In this document: positions 19,325-22,927 of the stretch, one piece after another
Layout of the letters: each line of letters starts with the position of its first letter
How positions within the stretch are numbered: position 1 is the first letter of the stretch
NCBI GenBank assembly: GCA_009602725.1
Contig: WELB01000102.1
Coordinates: 130,813 to 153,739, forward strand
From: Spirogloea muscicola
Lineage: Eukaryota; Streptophyta; Zygnematophyceae; Spirogloeales; Spirogloeaceae
Length of the DNA stretch: 22,927 bases
Direction: 5' to 3'
Notes under the pieces: generated by a model
Told to the model about the DNA's origin: nothing
The model's database searches: none
What the model saw: the letters and a program-made list of their open reading frames with translations, nothing else
Position numbers and translations under genes: made by a program

Positions 19325-19855
19325 TCCGTGTATAAGAAACAAATGTAGGCCAAATGGCCAAGTAGAAAGGCAAGCACATCTAAAGATCTACATAACCTAC
19401 AGCAGATTGACCCGCTCAACCACGGGTCAAAATATAAAGGTCACTAATCGAAGCATGAATACTAGATGCCAGAAACTGAGCCCTTCTGCCACCAACTAGA
19501 GCTCGCCCAGCTTTCTGGTGCAAGGCACTAGCCTGAGCACGCTGCAAACAGGCCGAAACTCGTCGTCGCAAGAGCGACAGATATGCAGCTGGCAAGCCCA
19601 TCTCAGCCGGAAACACATCTGCACGTCGAGTGTAGCCTAAATTGGCAATGGTTTGAAGGAGAGTGTGGAAAGGAGGACCCAGACAGCCATTGTTGTCGAT
19701 TGCCGCTGGCAGGAGCTGATCGCATAGGGGGTAATCGGAGTAGTGCCGCAGTTTTCTCTGTTTTGCACCGCCCACTGCATGCCCAGCGATGTGTGTCGAT
19801 GCTGGGCCCTTATATGCCTCCGTAACAACAACGTCGACCAGGGCCCGTGGTCCTC
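19325..19855 (-). mobile_element. LINE ORF2 C-terminal fragment, copy 3 (longest by alignment)
   Basis: Minus-strand frame beginning VDVVVTEAYKGPASTHIAGH, then KQRKLRHYSDY, QLLPAAIDNNGCLGPPFHTL, RRRVSACLQRAQASALHQKA, GRALVGGRR and ISDLYILTRG with stop at 19416-19418. A D-V-x-V-T strand, an Ala/Gly-rich stretch, a K..K..Y box and an F-x-P-x-A block are typical of the post-reverse-transcriptase region of L1-like LINEs. About 90 bases of 3' UTR (TGTGCTTGCCTTTCTACTTG, GCCA) are shared with copies 4 and 5. There is no reverse transcriptase, so it is a 5'-truncated remnant. Confidence 0.65.
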
Positions 19856-19907
19856 TACCAGGTTGCGGTTGCCGAGAGGAAGGAGGCTTTCAAGCTTTTG
19901 AAGAAAC

Positions 19908-19962
19908 CGCGGCCAGATTTGACTGGTGGCTGCGAAAGGCCAGCCCAAAGGAATGGACAAGG
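19908..19962 (-). repeat. GGGCTGGC repeat unit, half-element
   Basis: On the minus strand TCCATTCCTTTGGGCTGGCC then TTTCGCAGCCACC. It is nearly the same as 22134-22186 over about 53 bases. It lies downstream of LINE copy 4 in that copy's orientation. Confidence 0.7.
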
Positions 19963-20155
19963 TGTGAAGGAGCCGGAGAGCGAAGGACTAGGACTAAAAC
20001 ATCAGCTTTGAGGTGGGAGAAGGAGGCAGCTGACCCGGATTGTTGTCAACTTCCTTGTAGAAATCAGCGCCCCTCAAAAGGAGGACATTCAATTCGCAAG
20101 AGCACCTATACTTGTACCAGATTACAGCAAGCTCGTGGCTACGACTGGAAAGGGT

Positions 20156-20460
20156 ATTTCGTGTATTGGAAAAAGTGGAAGACCAAATTGGCCAAGTACA
20201 ATGGCAAGCACACCTGACGACGTACATTACCCACTACATCTTGACCTGCTCAGTAGCACGGGTCAGCACGCAGAGGTCGCGAACCGATTCCTGGACACCA
20301 TTAGCAAACTCCAATCCTTCTGCCACCAACTAGAGCTCGGCCAGCTATCTGGTGAAAGGCGTGAGTCTGAGCAGGCTGCAACTAAGCCAATACACGACAA
20401 CGCAAGAACGACAGATATGCAGCAAGCCCATCTCGGCCGGAAGCACATCTGCGGGACAAA
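20156..20460 (-). mobile_element. LINE ORF2 C-terminal fragment, copy 4 (badly degraded)
   Basis: Closely parallels copy 3 at the DNA level, with GCCGAGATGGGCTTGC, GCTGGCCGAGCTCTAGTTGG, a GTGCTGACCCGTG block, and a 3' UTR TGTGCTTGCCATTGTACTTG then GCCA. Frames are broken by stops and indels and the RGY-stop end is lost. Homology to copy 3 starts near 20458 and fades near 20156. Confidence 0.6.
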
Positions 20461-21404
20461 GGGTGAACGAAAGGAAGGACACGCTGCAAGCATGAGAAGA
20501 TTAGGTAAGCCACACGGGGGCACGCCCAATTGTCAAGTCAAAGCCAGCAAGCCTTGCTACCAGTTTCGCTCAAACGCCTAAGCATCAAAGACTAGAAGCC
20601 GCTTGATACAGCTTATGATTGTCTCATCGAGTGTGCACCTTGCCTCACACTACATTCCTTCTTGCAGGCACCCCCGTGTTCTGTGGTCAGGATTGGCGCA
20701 TCATCTACAGAACCCTGCAAATTTGCTATGCTGATGAATACTGCATACGGACCGATAATTGTAGGATCGGATTCCGGGACCTTGTAACCTACAAGTCAGG
20801 GCAGTCTTTCACTAGATTGCCTACTTATCAGCACTGTGGGCCTTGTAAATCTTGCCTCCCATCAAGGTCGGCAATAGTGGCACCTGCATGGCACTCTGTC
20901 CTTCTCCAGACCTAGCTGCCACCTACCATTATCCAGTAACACAAAGATGGCAGGTGGCCGACTACCCCAACGGCATGTAAGACAACAGATCTTGAACACG
21001 TACCTCGTCTTGGGTTCAAAGCATCGGTTGGCGCGAAAAGACTGTCACCTCAAATGCATTTTAGCTCTAGAGTCTTTTGCAGGTAACTAACCTCGTAGTC
21101 ACTCAACAGATAGGTGATGAACTATAGTCAAGGTGTGCAGACTGCAGTTTTGAGGTACAGGCGTAGAAATTCGAAGTAACAATAATAGTCAGACAAATCT
21201 GATCTTGCTAAAGTGATTTGGGGTACGTGAAGAACCCATTCACTTGGTACCATGTATGACCGGCAATCCACCGTCTTCTTCTTGGGTGTGTACGAGGATC
21301 CTCCAGAGAAATGATTGTCCTCTTGTCCCTTCTATCTGAAGAAGATATCATGGAGACTGTTCTAAAAGTTCTTGCGCCTTCCGGCCCTTCAGACCTTGTA
21401 CAAA
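20461..21404. other. no gene recognised
   Basis: AT-balanced DNA between repeats. One open frame at 20619-20915 (+) has no recognisable motif and no splice context. Probably non-coding or old repeat sequence. Confidence 0.5.
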
Positions 21405-21465
21405 CCTTTGGGCTGGCTTGCTGGCTCGACCCTAGTCAAGGCTGGCTTATCACAGCCGTTGCCCC
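21405..21465 (+). repeat. GGGCTGGC repeat units, diverged tandem pair
   Basis: CTTTGGGCTGGCTTGCTGGC followed within 20 bases by AAGGCTGGCTTATCACAGCC and GTTGCCCCC. Both pieces match arms of the neighbouring hairpins. Confidence 0.5.
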
Positions 21466-21499
21466 CAATTAATTAGCCACTTTCTTACTTTCTCTCCTT

Positions 21500-21637
21500 C
21501 GTTCTTTGGGCTGGCCTCTCAAAGCCATTGCCTCGCATCAGAAGCCTTACAATCAAAGAGCTTCATTTTGCCATTTTAGAGAAGGTTTCGTCAGGTAGAG
21601 GGGCGATGGCTGTGATTGCCAGCCCAGAAAAAGAACT
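21500..21637. repeat. imperfect hairpin (foldback) of the GGGCTGGC family
   Basis: Left arm GTTCTTTGGGCTGGCCTCTC, AAAGCCATTGCC. The right arm on the minus strand reads GTTCTTTTTCTGGGCTGGC, AATCACAGCCATCGCC. Arms are about 35 bases, separated by about 60 bases of unrelated spacer. Confidence 0.75.
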
Positions 21638-21774
21638 GAGCTCGAAGGGGCCAGAAAAGCGGTGAAGCACACAGCGACGCAAGTGGCCATCGGTGCTCAG
21701 TATGCCCTTTCTTAGCAGCCGCAGGTCAGAGAAACTAAGTCTTTGAATAGCGGGTCCCCTGTCTATATATCTTT

Positions 21775-21990
21775 ATAATCTCAAGCTCATGCGTTGCATC
21801 AGAAAGCTGGTCGAGCCTTAGCCGGTAGCACAAGAGTTCGTCGACTGCCGTCCGGTATTCGGGCGTCAGTTAGCGGCCTCTATGTGCTGACTCGTGGTTA
21901 CTGAGCGGGTCAGCTTAGCAGCAGATGATGCACATAGGTATATGTGCTTGCCTTTGTACTTGGCCACACAGGCCCTCCATCTCTTATTGA
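21775..21990 (+). mobile_element. LINE ORF2 C-terminal fragment, copy 5
   Basis: Reads SQAHALHQKAGRALAGSTRV then ASVSGLYVLTRGY and the conserved stop at 21902-21904, followed by GCGGGTCA as in copy 3 and the shared 3' UTR TGTGCTTGCCTTTGTACTTG, GCCA. Only about 40 codons remain. Confidence 0.65.
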
Positions 21991-22007
21991 ACACTCCATT
22001 TTTATAA

Positions 22008-22190
22008 ATTTTCTGGGCTGGCTTCCATTTGGCCTAGCCTTCCATCTCTTCTATGGGCGAGCTCATCTTCCATCGAGAAAAAGTCGCTTCCATGAGAGGG
22101 CGGTGGGCTGTGAGAGGCCAGCCCAGAAGAAGCGCGGCCAGATTGACCGGTGGCTGGGAAACGCCAGCCCAAAGGAATGGACAAGGTCCA
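22008..22190. repeat. hairpin of the GGGCTGGC family with an extra unit
   Basis: Left arm TTTTCTGGGCTGGCTTCC ... CTATGGGCGAGCTC. The right arm on the minus strand reads TTCTTCTGGGCTGGCCTCTC, ACAGCCCACCGCC. A further unit (GCCAGCCCAAAGGAATGGAC) lies at 22163-22186. It follows the 3' end of LINE copy 5 by under 20 bases. Confidence 0.75.
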
Positions 22191-22297
22191 GAGAAGTGAC
22201 TGAACAAAGTTCGAATGGGTCAGGGAAACCGCTAAGCACACAGCGGAATTAGGTAGCTACGAAAGGCTTAGTAAACCCTACTGAGCTTTTGGCACTG

Positions 22298-22361
22298 GAC
22301 ATTCTCCATTCTTTCTTGGGGCTGGCTTTGCCAGCTCCTCTTCTCTATGGGCGAGCACTTC
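22298..22361 (+). repeat. single GGGCTGGC repeat unit
   Basis: TCCATTCTTTCTTGGGGCTG then GCTTTGCCAGC and TCTTCTCTATGGGCGAGCAC. Close to a family consensus and nearly the same as the right arm of 18907-19040. Confidence 0.7.
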
Positions 22362-22410
22362 CTTCCATTGAGCATCCGCAGGTCGGAGAAGTCGTCCCAA
22401 GCGACATGCC

Positions 22411-22468
22411 TTCCATTCTTTCCCCTGGGCTCGCCAATCATAGCCACGCCCACTTACTGGACGAGTCT
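22411..22468 (+). repeat. single diverged GGGCTGGC repeat unit
   Basis: TTCCATTCTTTCCCCTGGGC then TCGCCAATCATAGCCACGCC and CACTTACTGGACGAG. It resembles 4681-4726. Confidence 0.55.
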
Positions 22469-22494
22469 TTCTTCTTCCAACAATTACTCCACGC

Positions 22495-22790
22495 TTTAAG
22501 GGACTTGCCTGGATGGAAGCTTCCGAGGCCGCCCCCTTGGGCCCCCCACGGGGCCCGAGAGCAACCACCCACGTCGGCCGCCACGCGTCGCCTGTGCGAC
22601 ATCTGGGCCTTCGACGGTCCACCACGTGCCCCAATTGAAGGCGACCGCGTAGGCCTTTGTCCACGTGGCGAGGCTCGGCAAGCCCGGGGGCGCCACGCTG
22701 GCGGCCGACGTGGCGCGCGTCCCGCCCGGCCACGCTGCGCCGCTGCCCGCGAAGCACCTCTCGCCACCAACGGCCCCCAGCGCCGCCGCA
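22495..22790 (-). other. GC-rich segment, possible exon
   Basis: Abrupt rise in GC content, like the coding exons elsewhere. The minus strand stays open and reads LATWTKAYAVAFNWGTWWTV, rich in Trp and aromatic residues. No family was recognised and no clear splice pair found. The right side is cut off by the CT repeat. Confidence 0.25.
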
Positions 22791-22803
22791 CAGAAGTGTC
22801 GCC

Positions 22804-22927
<124 letters not shown>

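Noticed and set aside
18626-19348. 240-codon plus-strand open frame
   Set aside because: It runs across the LINE tail in the wrong frame and through the 18907-19040 hairpin. It has no recognisable motif and is a chance read-through of repeats.
18900-22470. CRISPR array or tandem repeat array
   Set aside because: Repeat units are irregularly spaced, in both orientations, and lack uniform spacers; the genome is eukaryotic.

Overview
The window looks like nuclear DNA of a photosynthetic eukaryote, most likely a streptophyte (charophyte-grade) green alga. Short GC-rich exons with strong third-position GC bias are separated by AT-richer introns with GT/GC..AG borders. The recognisable proteins are plant-like: a MALE MEIOCYTE DEATH 1/MALE STERILITY 1-type PHD-finger protein, a plastid-type SAM methyltransferase of the At1g78140/At2g41040 group, a plant-like TMEM147, and a NAC-like domain, a family I know only from streptophytes. 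No bacterial operon, CRISPR array, rRNA or tRNA was seen. The species assignment is inference.

Layout. 178-1871 (+): six exons of the PHD-finger gene, probably continuing left of the window. 1872-4060: mostly unassigned, with a weak two-exon candidate for a membrane-anchored protein (3351-3714, -). 4098-4144: CT microsatellite ending in an N. 4377-6929 (+): complete seven-exon methyltransferase with a plastid-like leader. 7533-12295 (-): eleven exons of a large protein that I compare with DUF7932; its 5' end is cut at an N (12317), where a LINE fragment begins. 13147-14042 (-): NAC-like gene with a one-base lesion. 14709-17681 (+): seven-exon TMEM147 homologue, divergent from the NAC-like gene, with one non-canonical donor and one probable missing base. 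17.7-22.5 kb: repeat-rich DNA with degraded LINE 3' ends and a GC-rich hairpin repeat. 22813-22927: a second CT microsatellite running off the end.

The genes do not form a pathway; they are ordinary, unrelated nuclear genes. The most interesting structure is in the repeats: five fragments, 9 kb apart at the extremes, encode the same LINE C-terminal tail (consensus around AGRALA, ending DLxxLTRGY-stop). Several are followed downstream by the same hairpin unit built on GGGCTGGC and TATGGGCGAGC. I found no convincing new defence, toxin or metabolic system. Exon borders were found by hand, by phase matching and recalled family resemblance, and were not checked by RNA or database search.
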